Positions 52,140-61,249 of a stretch of DNA of 64,000 bases are shown here, piece by piece. The notes under the pieces were generated by a model. It was given only the letters and a program-made list of their open reading frames with translations. It was not told the origin of the DNA and did not search any database. Every line of letters begins with the position of its first letter. Position 1 is the first letter of the stretch. The position numbers and the translations under genes are program-made. The DNA comes from Coprobacter tertius (GTDB lineage: Bacteria; Bacteroidota; Bacteroidia; Bacteroidales; Coprobacteraceae), in the NCBI RefSeq assembly GCF_024330105.1, contig NZ_JANDHW010000004.1:186001-250000 (forward strand). The letters run 5' to 3'.

Positions 52140-53603
52140 ATGGAAATAAAAGATCTTAAGCCCGAACTAATCTGGCATTATTTTGATGAAATCACTAAAG
52201 TTCCGCGTCCTTCGAAAAAAGAAGGTAAAATAAAAGCATTCCTTCTCAATTTCGCAAAAGAGAATAGCCTCGAAGCCAAAGAAGACAAAACGGGGAACAT
52301 ACTCATCACAAAACCAGCTACTAAAGGGCATGAAGAAGCCCCTACCGTTATACTGCAATCACACATGGATATGGTATGCGAAAAAAATAACGGTACAGTT
52401 CACGATTTTGAAAACGATCCTATCGAAACTTATATCGACGGTGAATGGGTAAAAGCAAAAGGAACCACTCTCGGAGCCGATAACGGAATCGGAATGGCTG
52501 CAGCACTGGCTGTTTTGGCTTCGAACGATCTCCCACACGGAAAAATAGAAGCATTATTTACCGTCGATGAAGAAACCGGCCTTACAGGAGCCTTCGGTAT
52601 GAAAGCCGGATTTATCACCGGTGACATCCTGCTCAATTTAGACTCGGAAGACGAAGCCGAAATATTTATCGGATGTGCCGGCGGAATCGGAACAACAGCA
52701 ATATTTACATACAAGCCCACCATGATCCCGCAAGATCATATTTTTTTCCGTATTACAGTAAAAAACCTGAAAGGAGGACATTCGGGCAGCGATATCGATA
52801 AAGGACTGGGCAATGCAAACAAGATACTCGACCGTTTCTTGATAAAAATACTGAAAAAGTACGACATGGCACTTTGCAGTATCGACGGTGGAAACCTGCA
52901 TAATGCTATCGCCCGCGAAGCAACAGCCGTTATCGGATTACATAAATCCGAAAAAGAGAAATTACGGGTCGATATGAACCAGTTCATCGCCCTGATGGAA
53001 GAAGAATATAACGGGATAGAACCCGATATGAAAATCCTGCTCGAAAGCGAAGAACACCAGAATATTTGTATCGATCGCCAAACGACTTTCGCCCTTATCA
53101 ATGGTCTGAACGCCTGCCCGCACGGAGTTATCGCCATGAGTCGCGATATTCCGGGACTGGTAGAAACATCAACTAATTTGGCATCGGTAAAAATGGCGGG
53201 CGAAGACAAAATTATTGTTACTACAAGCCAGCGCAGTTCTACCGAATCGTTTAAAGAAGAGATCGCATCCCGTATCGAAAGCGTATTTACACTTGCCGGA
53301 GCCGTGGTAACCCACAACGAGGGATACCCCGGATGGAAACCGAATCTCAACTCTCAGATTCTGAAGATCGCCATCGAATCTTACGAAAAACTCTATCACA
53401 TTACCCCGGCTGTAAAAGCGATACACGCCGGTCTCGAATGCGGACTGTTCCTCGAAAAATACCCGCATCTCGATATGATTTCGTTCGGCCCCACTTTACA
53501 AGGAGTTCACTCTCCCGACGAAAAAATGCACATACCGGCCGTAGAAAAGTTCTGGAATCATCTGGTTGCTATCCTTAAAAAAGTAGCAGAATTAAAAAAA
53601 TAA
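52140..53603 (+). CDS. pepD: aminoacyl-histidine dipeptidase (M20/PepD family)
   Basis: A 487-residue zinc peptidase of PepD length. Metal and catalytic motifs are LQSHMDMVCEK (His ligand and catalytic Asp), LGADNGIGMAAALA (bridging Asp), FTVDEETGLTGAFGM (catalytic Glu and Glu ligand), LLNLDSEDEAEIFIGCAGG (Asp ligand) and a C-terminal SFGPTLQGVHSPDEKMH (His ligand). The lid domain begins around residue 205 (NLKGGHSGSDIDKGLGNANK). It splits carnosine-like and other dipeptides in the cytoplasm. It is monocistronic and shares a bidirectional terminator with pgeF. Confidence 0.93.
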   Translation: MEIKDLKPELIWHYFDEITKVPRPSKKEGKIKAFLLNFAKENSLEAKEDKTGNILITKPATKGHEEAPTVILQSHMDMVCEKNNGTVHDFENDPIETYIDGEWVKAKGTTLGADNGIGMAAALAVLASNDLPHGKIEALFTVDEETGLTGAFGMKAGFITGDILLNLDSEDEAEIFIGCAGGIGTTAIFTYKPTMIPQDHIFFRITVKNLKGGHSGSDIDKGLGNANKILDRFLIKILKKYDMALCSIDGGNLHNAIAREATAVIGLHKSEKEKLRVDMNQFIALMEEEYNGIEPDMKILLESEEHQNICIDRQTTFALINGLNACPHGVIAMSRDIPGLVETSTNLASVKMAGEDKIIVTTSQRSSTESFKEEIASRIESVFTLAGAVVTHNEGYPGWKPNLNSQILKIAIESYEKLYHITPAVKAIHAGLECGLFLEKYPHLDMISFGPTLQGVHSPDEKMHIPAVEKFWNHLVAILKKVAELKK

Positions 53604-53621
53604 TTCCTAAAAGGATTTTAT

Positions 53622-53660
53622 AAATAAAGAGCGCCTGATTGAAAACGGCGCTCTTTATTT
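53622..53660. terminator. bidirectional terminator between pepD and pgeF
   Basis: Perfect 14-bp stem 53622-53635 / 53647-53660 with an 11-base loop, GC core and A/T-rich outer part, so both strands read a T-rich end. Confidence 0.8.
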
Positions 53661-53674
53661 GTATCTTATAAAAA

Positions 53675-54487
53675 TCAACGCAAAAATATTCCCGATACGA
53701 ATCGTCCGGAAGCAATTCCCAGTTTGCGAGCCGAATAAAACTCTTTATGATACGTTCGGGTACAGATGCCTGCCGTTTCGATATGAGAAAGCAAAATCCC
53801 CGAACGAATAAGCATATACCGATTGGCCTCCCAAAGATCGATATGAGATTTACCGGTCGCAGCATTTCGCATCCAGATGCGGTCCATCGGGAAACCGGCA
53901 TCACGAAATTCTAAAACGACTTCTTCGCCCACCTCAAACCGAGATATACTTATCGACGGTCCGATCCCCACAATCACATCGCGAGGATCACAATCATATA
54001 AAGCAATCATCTTTTGCACACACCCGGCGGCAATCCCATTCACAGTTCCTCTCCATCCGGCATGTACAGCCGCAACCACTTTCTTTTCGGGATCATATAG
54101 CAACAATGGGACACAATCGGCTGTTGTCACCCCTATCGCGATATTTTTCATAGAAGTAATCAGGCCGTCGATTCCGGCTAAAGCCATCGACCGGTCTTTT
54201 CCCGGCAACGAAAACCATTCTTCATTTATCTCGAGAATTTTATCCCCATGTACCTGATACGGAAGAATTAAAGACGAAGTATCGATACCGAGTACATCGC
54301 ATAACCTTTTCCGGTTACTCTCCACAATACAGATATTCCGATCGCCCGATACCCCCAAATCAAAAGATGAATAGGCATCTCCCGCTTCGGCACCGTTACG
54401 AGTCGTCACAAAATTAAAAATGTCGCCATACGCCGATAAACGGTCGAACGACAACATTTCTATCCCTTTTTTACCGGTACGAATCAT
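53675..54487 (-). CDS. pgeF: peptidoglycan editing factor PgeF (YfiH/LACC1 family)
   Basis: A 270-residue protein from the ATG at 54487, which overlaps the obg TGA as ATGA; an ATG at 54496 is also in frame. The family's copper/zinc-type motif is complete: [20 protein letters not shown] with the Cys, then [14 protein letters not shown] with the His; a further His is in [13 protein letters not shown]. YfiH proteins correct mis-incorporated L-Ser in muropeptide precursors, and relatives have purine-nucleoside phosphorylase and laccase-like activity. It is translationally coupled to obg. Confidence 0.9.
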   Translation of the reverse strand: MIRTGKKGIEMLSFDRLSAYGDIFNFVTTRNGAEAGDAYSSFDLGVSGDRNICIVESNRKRLCDVLGIDTSSLILPYQVHGDKILEINEEWFSLPGKDRSMALAGIDGLITSMKNIAIGVTTADCVPLLLYDPEKKVVAAVHAGWRGTVNGIAAGCVQKMIALYDCDPRDVIVGIGPSISISRFEVGEEVVLEFRDAGFPMDRIWMRNAATGKSHIDLWEANRYMLIRSGILLSHIETAGICTRTYHKEFYSARKLGIASGRFVSGIFLR

Positions 54488-55608
54488 TCTTTCCAATCCA
54501 TTTCTTCATAATTATCTTCATCATTCGACTCTGAACTTCCCAAATCGAAGTCATCTTCTTCACGCACACGATGACTAACATCGAGATTACGATGCGTTAC
54601 GGTAGTTATCTTATTTTCCTCCTTATTCAGCTCTATCCATAAAAGATCTTTCAGTTCCTGTATTCCCTGTCCGGTTACAGAAGATATGAAAACACAAGGG
54701 ATATCGGGTAAATCCTGCTTAAGAGCATATGTAAGTTCATCGTCGAGCATATCGCATTTCGTTACCGCCAGTACTCTTTGTTTATCGAGCAATTCGGGAT
54801 TGAACTGCCGAATTTCATTCAATAAAACCTCGTATTCGGTTTTAATATCCTTGCTGTCGGCCGGAACCATAAACAACAACAAAGAATTACGCTCGATATG
54901 CCTCAAAAAGCGCAATCCGAGCCCGCGTCCTTCACTGGCTCCTTCGATAATACCCGGTATATCGGCCATAACAAACGACCGGTTATCACGATAAGATACG
55001 ATACCCAAATTTGGTTCTAATGTCGTAAAAGGATAGTCCGCGATTTTCGGTCTGGCAGCAGATACGGTAGAAAGTAATGTCGACTTACCGGCATTCGGAA
55101 ACCCGACCAAACCGACATCTGCCAATAGTTTCAATTCCATAATCACCGACCGTTCCTGAGCCGGTTCTCCGGGTTGCGCATAACGCGGCGTCTGATTAGT
55201 CGCCGAACGAAAATGCCAGTTTCCCAATCCTCCTCGGCCCCCCTTCAATAAAATCAATTCCTGGCCGTCTTCGGTCACTTCGCAAAGGTATTCACCGGTA
55301 TCAGCATCGAAAACAACCGTACCGCACGGAACCTCGATAACTTGATCTTCCCCATCTTTTCCGTAACTGCGGCTTGCACCGCCGTGCCCGCCGTGCCCGG
55401 CAAATATATGTCTCGAAAACTTCAGATGCAACAGCGTCCAATAATTACGGTTAGCCTTTAAAATAATATGACCGCCGCGACCACCGTCACCTCCATCGGG
55501 TCCTCCTTTGGTGATAAATTTTTCCCGGTGTAAATGTACCGAGCCTGCCCCTCCTTTTCCGGAACGGCAATGTATTTTTACGTAATCGACAAAATTAGAC
55601 CCTGCCAT
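54484..55608 (-). CDS. obg: Obg/CgtA GTPase
   Basis: A 374-residue GTPase. The Gly-rich Obg fold is N-terminal ([38 protein letters not shown]). G domain: G1 [11 protein letters not shown], switch [13 protein letters not shown]3 [17 protein letters not shown]4 VTKCDMLD, G5 ISSVTGQG. The C-terminal tail is acidic ([17 protein letters not shown]) as in other Bacteroidota Obg. It acts in late 50S ribosome assembly and links growth to (p)ppGpp. It has a full promoter at 55683-55713 and is followed by pgeF in the same unit. Confidence 0.95.
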   Translation of the reverse strand: MAGSNFVDYVKIHCRSGKGGAGSVHLHREKFITKGGPDGGDGGRGGHIILKANRNYWTLLHLKFSRHIFAGHGGHGGASRSYGKDGEDQVIEVPCGTVVFDADTGEYLCEVTEDGQELILLKGGRGGLGNWHFRSATNQTPRYAQPGEPAQERSVIMELKLLADVGLVGFPNAGKSTLLSTVSAARPKIADYPFTTLEPNLGIVSYRDNRSFVMADIPGIIEGASEGRGLGLRFLRHIERNSLLLFMVPADSKDIKTEYEVLLNEIRQFNPELLDKQRVLAVTKCDMLDDELTYALKQDLPDIPCVFISSVTGQGIQELKDLLWIELNKEENKITTVTHRNLDVSHRVREEDDFDLGSSESNDEDNYEEMDWKE

Positions 55609-55682
55609 AATCTATATTTATTATTGTATGCAAACCGGTATCAAAATAATTCCGGCACCCATACGATGATGATTTAATTAAA

Positions 55683-55713
55683 CAAAGATACGATTTTCCT
55701 GATTTCCGGCAAA
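55683..55713 (-). promoter_or_regulatory. promoter of obg - pgeF
   Basis: On the minus strand, TTTG (55713-55710), a 19-base spacer and TATCTTTG (55690-55683): full match to both Bacteroidota elements. The leader to 55608 is about 70 bases. Confidence 0.65.
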
Positions 55714-55724
55714 ACTCGGTATTC

Positions 55725-55777
55725 TCTATAAAAAACAAATCGGGAAAGAAATGACCCGAAGGCATTCTCTTTCCCGG
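55725..55777 (-). terminator. terminator of adk
   Basis: 9-bp stem 55741-55749 / 55768-55776 whose loop holds a TTCG flanked by C and G on the minus strand (a stable tetraloop), followed by ATTTGTTTTTT. It lies 22 bases beyond the adk stop. Confidence 0.7.
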
Positions 55778-55798
55778 CTTATTTAATCGACTATACGA

Positions 55799-56371
55799 TT
55801 ATAAATTTTCGATCGCTTCAGTGACAGCTTCAAAAATAGAATCTACACTACCCATTCCATGTATGGGTTTATATTTTTTCTCTTTAATATAAAAATCTTT
55901 TAACGGAGTAGTTTGTTTATGATAAACATCGAGACGACTTTTTATCGTTTCCAGATTATCATCAGAACGTCCCGAAATCTGTCCCCTTTTCAGAAGGCGG
56001 TCGATCAGCTCGGCTTCTTCCACTTCGAGACCGATTACAGCAGATACTTCGGTACCGCGTTCGGCCAACATTTTTTTCAGAGCTTCGGCCTGAGGTATCG
56101 TACGGGGAAAACCGTCGAAAATAACTCCTTTAACTCCCTCTTTTTTAGCATCGAGAACTTTCGCCAACATATCAACGATCAACTCATCGGGGACCAACTG
56201 TCCTTTAGCGATGTATTCTTCTGCAATTTTCCCCAGCTCCGTACCGTTCTTCATTTCCGAACGCAATACGTCCCCGGTAGAAATGTGATGGAGGCCGTAT
56301 TTACTGATAATTTTCTCACTCTGGGTTCCTTTTCCCGAACCAGGAGCGCCAAAAATAACAATATTCAACAT
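55799..56371 (-). CDS. adk: adenylate kinase
   Basis: A 190-residue enzyme from the ATG at 56371 (MLNIVIFGAPGSGKGTQSEK), the normal start and length in this phylum; an ATG at 56383 is in frame. The P-loop is GAPGSGKGTQ; AMP site HISTGDVLRSEM; VIFDGFPRTIPQAEAL; and LLKRGQISGRSDDN, the short lid, without the zinc-cysteine insert of long bacterial forms. It interconverts ATP+AMP and 2 ADP. It follows hpt by about 100 bases on the same strand. Confidence 0.95.
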   Translation of the reverse strand: MLNIVIFGAPGSGKGTQSEKIISKYGLHHISTGDVLRSEMKNGTELGKIAEEYIAKGQLVPDELIVDMLAKVLDAKKEGVKGVIFDGFPRTIPQAEALKKMLAERGTEVSAVIGLEVEEAELIDRLLKRGQISGRSDDNLETIKSRLDVYHKQTTPLKDFYIKEKKYKPIHGMGSVDSIFEAVTEAIENL

Positions 56372-56479
56372 GTCGTGTTTCATTTAGTTATACTTTTTTT
56401 TGATACTGAATTTTCTTTCACAAGTATCTTTCAAGGTATTATTGCGGTCTTACGATACACCGGGCCGTTTTCGCCCTCG

Positions 56480-57016
56480 TTATTCGGTAATCACGTATAT
56501 ATCTTTCAGATTACGACCCTGCTCGTCGTAATCGAGGCCATAGCCTACAATAAACGCGTTGGGTATTTCCAGTGCGGCATAATCTACGCTTATATCGCAT
56601 TTCAATGCCTGTGGTTTAAATAACAAAGTGGCCACTCTAATCTCTTTCGGACCTCTCCGGGAAAGTTCATTTATAATGTGCTGAATAGTATAACCGGTAT
56701 CTACGATATCTTCTACAATCACGACCGTACGGTCTTTAATATCTTCGTTGAGACCCTGAATTTCTTTTACCGATCCGGTCGTTTCAGTACCACTATACGA
56801 TTTCATACGCATAAAAGTAATTTCGCTTTCTATCTTTATTTCCCGATAAAGATCCGAAGCAAAAACAAAAGCACCGTTCAGAACACAGATAAACAAAGGA
56901 TTTTTCCCGGCCAACTCCTCATTTATTCTGGCAGCGATTTCCCCTATCGCCAGCCTTATCTTTTCCCGGTTTATATAAGGCTTAAAAGTCTTGTCTTTAA
57001 TTTGTATGGTGTCCAT
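56480..57016 (-). CDS. hpt: hypoxanthine phosphoribosyltransferase
   Basis: A 178-residue PRTase from the ATG at 57016 ([15 protein letters not shown]). Codons upstream of it back to 57088 cross the -7 box and are not part of the protein. The PRPP-binding motif is [17 protein letters not shown]; purine-site residues lie near [18 protein letters not shown], and the flexible-loop Ser-Tyr is in FMRMKSYSG. It salvages hypoxanthine and guanine to IMP and GMP. It is placed ahead of adk, giving a small purine-nucleotide unit. Confidence 0.93.
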   Translation of the reverse strand: MDTIQIKDKTFKPYINREKIRLAIGEIAARINEELAGKNPLFICVLNGAFVFASDLYREIKIESEITFMRMKSYSGTETTGSVKEIQGLNEDIKDRTVVIVEDIVDTGYTIQHIINELSRRGPKEIRVATLLFKPQALKCDISVDYAALEIPNAFIVGYGLDYDEQGRNLKDIYVITE

Positions 57017-57042
57017 TGGAGATGAGTAATGAATTAAAGTGA

Positions 57043-57050
57043 CAAAAATA
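57043..57050 (-). promoter_or_regulatory. -7 box for hpt
   Basis: The minus strand reads TATTTTTG, an exact match, 27 bases before the start at 57016. Confidence 0.5.
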
Positions 57051-57201
57051 CAATAAATAATCTTTTTTATCTCCGATTTAAAAAACAAAATTTATATTTC
57101 CGGTATCACCTTTTTTCGAAAAAGAGCTGTCGAGCAAAAACGCCGTAACGATAAAAAAGTCATAAATATGCTTTATCATCGCTATCCTTTTAACGGTGAG
57201 A

Positions 57202-57233
57202 TTGCGAATAACTTACAAAAATCGTTATATTTG
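57202..57233 (+). promoter_or_regulatory. promoter of the NAD(P)HX repair gene
   Basis: TTG at 57202-57204, a 21-base spacer, then TATATTTG at 57226-57233. The leader to 57339 is about 100 bases. Confidence 0.55.
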
Positions 57234-57338
57234 TCATCGGATTATACTATACCGGGAAAGAATAATACAGTTGAAATACGACCGTATCCCTATAATTTTC
57301 CGCGGGCAGTCTAATGCGCAAACAAAAGGATCTCAAAG

Positions 57339-58862
57339 ATGAAGATATTCTTTACAAACGAAACTAAAAAACTCGACGAATATACCATCGAACACGAACC
57401 GGTAAGTTCGATCGACCTGATGGAGCGAGCCGCTTCATCGGTTACCTTCGAAATTATTTCACGATGGAAACGAAATACCCGCGTAGTCGTCTTCGCCGGT
57501 TCCGGCAACAACGGAGGCGACGCCCTGGCAGTTTCCCGTATGCTTATCGAAGAAGGCTATAAGGTAGAAATATTCCTTTTCAATCCTTTCCAAAAACTAT
57601 CGCCCGATTGCTCTAAAAACCGGGAACGACTAAAAGAAATAGAAGGTGTTCATCTCACCGAAGTAGTCAAAGGAGATTTTCTCCCTCCTCTTCTCGACGA
57701 ATATACGCTCGTCATCGACGGACTTTTCGGTTCGGGCCTACGTACAGGACTTACCGGAGGTTTCGCATCGGTAGTACAATACATCAATGCGGCACATCCG
57801 CAAGTCGTTTCTATCGACCTGCCATCGGGACTATTCGGAGAAGACAACCGGGACAATTATAGCCGCAATATCATACGGGCCACACTTACCCTTACGTTCC
57901 AATATCCGAAACTGGCATTTATGTTGCCCGAAAACGCCGAATATATCGGAGAATGGAAGGTTATAGACATCGGTATTCATCCTGAAATTTTAGACTCTAC
58001 TCCTTCCCGCTATTTTTACCTCGAACCCGAAGAAATAGCGCCTATCGTCAAACCGAGAAAACGGTTCTCCGACAAACGCGAATACGGGCATACTTTAATG
58101 ATCGCCGGAAGTAAAGGTATGATCGGAGCCGCCGTACTCTCTACAAAAGCTGCTTTACATACCGGTGCTGGTCTTGTGACCGTACACACCGCACAATGCG
58201 GCTATGAAATTTTACAAAGTACAGTTCCCGAAGCCATGGTGCAAACCGACAACTGCGTTGCACATATTACCGAAATACCCATACAAAGACATTATAAAGC
58301 TATGGGAATAGGCCCCGGGATAGGCAAAAATGAGGAAACCGCCCGAGCCCTCGAAGCCGTACTGCCTCAGCTACGGTACCCGGTCGTTATCGACGCCGAC
58401 GCCCTCAACCTGACTGCTTCTCACCAAAACTGGCTGGCCTTTTTGCCGGCCGGAAGCATACTTACGCCCCACATAAGAGAATTCGACCGGATATTCGGCC
58501 AACATGATAACATGTACGAACGGCTGGGAAAAGCCGCCGAGATATCGAAACGATATAATCTCATTATCATTCTTAAAGGAGCCTATACCGCAATCATTAC
58601 CCCGAAAGAGAAAATATACTTCAACAGTACCGGTAATCCCGGAATGGCGACAGCCGGTAGCGGCGATGTACTTACAGGAATACTTACCGGGTTGCTTTCA
58701 CAAGGCTACGCTTCACATGAGGCTGCCGTACTGGGAACTTTCCTACATGGGATGGCTGGTGACCTCGCTGCCGAAGAACTCTCTGAGGAATACATTACGG
58801 CCGGTGATATCATCACCCATATCGGTAAAGCCTTTAAAAAACTAAAATCTTATTTCGATTAA
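57339..58862 (+). CDS. nnrD: bifunctional NAD(P)H-hydrate epimerase / ADP-dependent dehydratase
   Basis: A 507-residue fusion. Residues 1-215 are the YjeF_N epimerase domain (VVVFAGSGNNGGDALAVSRM; VIDGLFGSGLRTGL; VSIDLPSGLFGEDN). Residues about 230-507 are the ribokinase-like dehydratase (GHTLMIAGSKGMIGAAVLST; PVVIDADALNLTA; NPGMATAGSGDVLTGILTGL). The enzyme repairs damaged (hydrated) NADH and NADPH. The two-domain NnrE-NnrD form is common in bacteria. It is followed after 25 bases by the DUF4831-type gene. Confidence 0.94.
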   Translation: MKIFFTNETKKLDEYTIEHEPVSSIDLMERAASSVTFEIISRWKRNTRVVVFAGSGNNGGDALAVSRMLIEEGYKVEIFLFNPFQKLSPDCSKNRERLKEIEGVHLTEVVKGDFLPPLLDEYTLVIDGLFGSGLRTGLTGGFASVVQYINAAHPQVVSIDLPSGLFGEDNRDNYSRNIIRATLTLTFQYPKLAFMLPENAEYIGEWKVIDIGIHPEILDSTPSRYFYLEPEEIAPIVKPRKRFSDKREYGHTLMIAGSKGMIGAAVLSTKAALHTGAGLVTVHTAQCGYEILQSTVPEAMVQTDNCVAHITEIPIQRHYKAMGIGPGIGKNEETARALEAVLPQLRYPVVIDADALNLTASHQNWLAFLPAGSILTPHIREFDRIFGQHDNMYERLGKAAEISKRYNLIIILKGAYTAIITPKEKIYFNSTGNPGMATAGSGDVLTGILTGLLSQGYASHEAAVLGTFLHGMAGDLAAEELSEEYITAGDIITHIGKAFKKLKSYFD

Positions 58863-58887
58863 ACAGAACATTAAATTCATCGAGTAT

Positions 58888-59952
58888 ATGAAAAAATTCA
58901 CATTACTTCTGTGCCTGTTATTTCCCATATACGGCTATGCCCAAGAAACGACAAAATTTACTGCCGGAAAACATAATGAATACGGACTCGTATATTCTTT
59001 GCCTAAAACCGTATTCGATATCGAAGTAGTCGCTACTAAAACCACTCAAAAAGCAGGTCCTTATTATATGTATGCCGAAAGATATTTGGGTGTTCCCGTG
59101 AAAATTACCGAAAACAAAGAAAACTGGCAACTCGATCGGGCTACGATAAAAGCCTATGGCATACCGGATAAAGAACAGGAGTATCTCGTAAAATTCAAAT
59201 CGGGTTCTACCCCTTATATGTATCTCAATAAAGACGGATTGCTGTTATCGGTAAATACCGATCCCGAAATTCCAGCAACGTCACTCACCCAGGCAAAAAA
59301 GAAAACCGAATCGGTTCTCGATAACAATAACTATGCGTCGGTTCTTACCGAAGACATGCTTATGTCGGGCTCTGTAGCAAAAATGGCAGAAATAGCCGCC
59401 AAACAGATTTACCGCATCAGAGAGAGCCGTCTCGACCTTTCTACCGGAGAATCGGATCAAAAACCGGCCGACGGTGCCGCTCTGAAACTAATGATGCAAC
59501 AACTCGACGAACAGGAGCAAGCTCTTACCGCTCTTTTTTTAGGAACCGAACAAACCGAACAGGTCGTGAAGCATTTCATCTGGACTCCTAACGGAGATAC
59601 AGCCAATGAGGTAGTATTCAGGCTATCCGATTTTACCGGAATCGTAGATAAAAATAACCTGAGCGGAACTCCCATATATATGCAATTAAAAATTACCGAA
59701 AAAGGAGAAATGCCTATCGATGCTAAAGGGAATATAAAAGAAATGCCAAAAAATGCATTAGCATATTGTATTCCCGGAAAAGCCGAAGCACAACTTACCT
59801 ATAACGGAAAAACAATTTTCAAAGGAGAATTCCAGCTCTCTCAAGCCGGTATCGTTTATGGTTTAGATCCCAATCTTTTTACCGATAAAAAGGCGCCTTC
59901 ACATGTTACATTTTACCCCGAAACTGGGGCAATCAAAGAAATCGGACAATAA
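58888..59952 (+). CDS. DUF4831-type exported protein
   Basis: A 354-residue protein with a signal peptide (MKKFTLLLCLLFPIYGYAQE). The mature start EYGLVYSLPKTVFDIEVVAT and AGPYYMYAERYLGVP are characteristic of a Bacteroidota family I recognise as DUF4831; RESRLDLSTGESDQKPADGA lies in the middle, and the C-terminal third ends in SHVTFYPETGAIKEI. The function is unknown. It is predicted periplasmic, with no membrane segment or lipobox. It is co-transcribed with the NAD(P)HX repair gene, which gives no clear functional clue. Confidence 0.82.
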   Translation: MKKFTLLLCLLFPIYGYAQETTKFTAGKHNEYGLVYSLPKTVFDIEVVATKTTQKAGPYYMYAERYLGVPVKITENKENWQLDRATIKAYGIPDKEQEYLVKFKSGSTPYMYLNKDGLLLSVNTDPEIPATSLTQAKKKTESVLDNNNYASVLTEDMLMSGSVAKMAEIAAKQIYRIRESRLDLSTGESDQKPADGAALKLMMQQLDEQEQALTALFLGTEQTEQVVKHFIWTPNGDTANEVVFRLSDFTGIVDKNNLSGTPIYMQLKITEKGEMPIDAKGNIKEMPKNALAYCIPGKAEAQLTYNGKTIFKGEFQLSQAGIVYGLDPNLFTDKKAPSHVTFYPETGAIKEIGQ

Positions 59953-59971
59953 ATAAATTTTTTATTTTTAT

Positions 59972-60007
59972 AAAAAGGCATAAACTTTTTTGTTTATGCC
60001 TTTTTTT
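59972..60007. terminator. bidirectional terminator, 14-bp stem
   Basis: Stem 59972-59985 / 59992-60005 with a T6 loop and T- or A-rich flanks; it serves the plus-strand DUF4831-type gene and the minus-strand glycosyltransferase, whose stop codon lies in the right arm. Confidence 0.75.
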
Positions 60008-61088
60008 CAACTACCTCACGCAACAAGTTTTCCCAAATATTCATAATATTTTCTACCGAATATCGCTGCATATTTTTTATCGCATTATGCGACAATTTCT
60101 TGCGTAAATTCTCATCTTCGATCAAATAAGAAATATTTTCTTCCAATGCTCCGAAATCATCCGCACCTACCAATATACCGTCTTCCCAGTTCGAGATAAT
60201 TTCCTCCGGACCCGAGGGACAGTTTAAACTCACTGCGGCACACCCTTGTGACATAGCTTCGATAAGAGCCATCGAGAACCCTTCATATTGAGAAGGAAGA
60301 ACAAATATAGAAGCTCTTTGATAAAATGATTGCATATCATCTATAAATCCGGGAAACTGAACCCGATCATCGACCTTATAGCGAACACAAAGTTGTTGTA
60401 AGTTATTTACCGATTCGGAATTTCCCGTACCCGCTATACATAATTTCCAGTCGGGATATTTATGCGCGATATGCGACCACGTTTCTATCAACCGATCAAA
60501 TCCTTTTTCCTTATAACGGTTTAAATAGCCTACTGCCAAAATCACTTTTTTACGATCACAGTCTTTTTCAGGAGGTAAAAAAGGCAATGGATCGGGTACA
60601 ATCACCTTATTTTTAAGCTTAGCACCTACATAATCAAAATCCGCCTTTGTCAGTATAGTTACCCGGTCAGCCAGTTTATTGATATATTCACGCCTTATAG
60701 TCTTTAACCATGTACGTTTTACTTTAAAATTTGTATGCTCAGACGATATAACCGGTATATGTAAACCCCGACTTGCCAAAATAACTTTGGGATTAAGAAT
60801 ATAGAGAAAAGAAATAACGGCATCGGGCCGGATTTCCTTAATTATTTTTCTAATCCTTCTGTAAAAATAAAAATTATACGAGATCTTCCCGTAAAGACTT
60901 TTCCGGTACTTCCGCTCGGTTAAAGCGACTAACTTTATTCGGGAATCGAGCGGATATTTTATTCCTTCCGAAAGATCGGTCGACAAAACTACTTCATGCC
61001 CCCTTTGCGACAATCCGTTACACAGTACTGCCATTACCCTTTCGGCCCCGCCGCCCCGCATCGAAGGTATAAACATGAGTAGTTTCAT
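59994..61088 (-). CDS. GT4-family glycosyltransferase
   Basis: A 364-residue GT-B enzyme. N-terminal PSMRGGGAERVMAVLCNGLS has the Gly-rich loop of the family. In the C-terminal half, ILAVGYLNRYKEKGFDRLIE binds donor phosphate and SQYEGFSMALIEAMSQGCAA is the E-x7-E nucleotide-sugar signature. It has no membrane segment and acts at the cytoplasmic face, building capsule, O-antigen or glycolipid. It is divergent from a PaaK/CapK-like gene 160 bases away, each with its own promoter; no wider polysaccharide cluster is present. Confidence 0.9.
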   Translation of the reverse strand: MKLLMFIPSMRGGGAERVMAVLCNGLSQRGHEVVLSTDLSEGIKYPLDSRIKLVALTERKYRKSLYGKISYNFYFYRRIRKIIKEIRPDAVISFLYILNPKVILASRGLHIPVISSEHTNFKVKRTWLKTIRREYINKLADRVTILTKADFDYVGAKLKNKVIVPDPLPFLPPEKDCDRKKVILAVGYLNRYKEKGFDRLIETWSHIAHKYPDWKLCIAGTGNSESVNNLQQLCVRYKVDDRVQFPGFIDDMQSFYQRASIFVLPSQYEGFSMALIEAMSQGCAAVSLNCPSGPEEIISNWEDGILVGADDFGALEENISYLIEDENLRKKLSHNAIKNMQRYSVENIMNIWENLLREVVEKKA

Positions 61089-61114
61089 TCTATTGTTTTT
61101 ATATCGTATTCGTT

Positions 61115-61122
61115 CAAATATA
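61115..61122 (-). promoter_or_regulatory. -7 box for the glycosyltransferase gene
   Basis: The minus strand reads TATATTTG, an exact match, 27 bases before the start at 61088. Confidence 0.5.
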
Positions 61123-61221
61123 TAATTTATTTTTTATAAATCATGTATGATTTAATGCTTTTTACGACTTTATAATATAGCGGTCTTTACAAAAAGAAGC
61201 CATTTAATCATTTAATAAATG

Positions 61222-61229
61222 TATATTTG
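61222..61229 (+). promoter_or_regulatory. -7 box for the CapK/PaaK-like gene
   Basis: TATATTTG matches TAnnTTTG, 20 bases before the ATG at 61250. Confidence 0.5.
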
Positions 61230-61249
61230 TAAACAATAATATTTTTACC

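Noticed and set aside
52736-53350. 204-codon minus-strand frame opposite pepD
   Set aside because: Antisense to conserved M20 motifs; no independent evidence.
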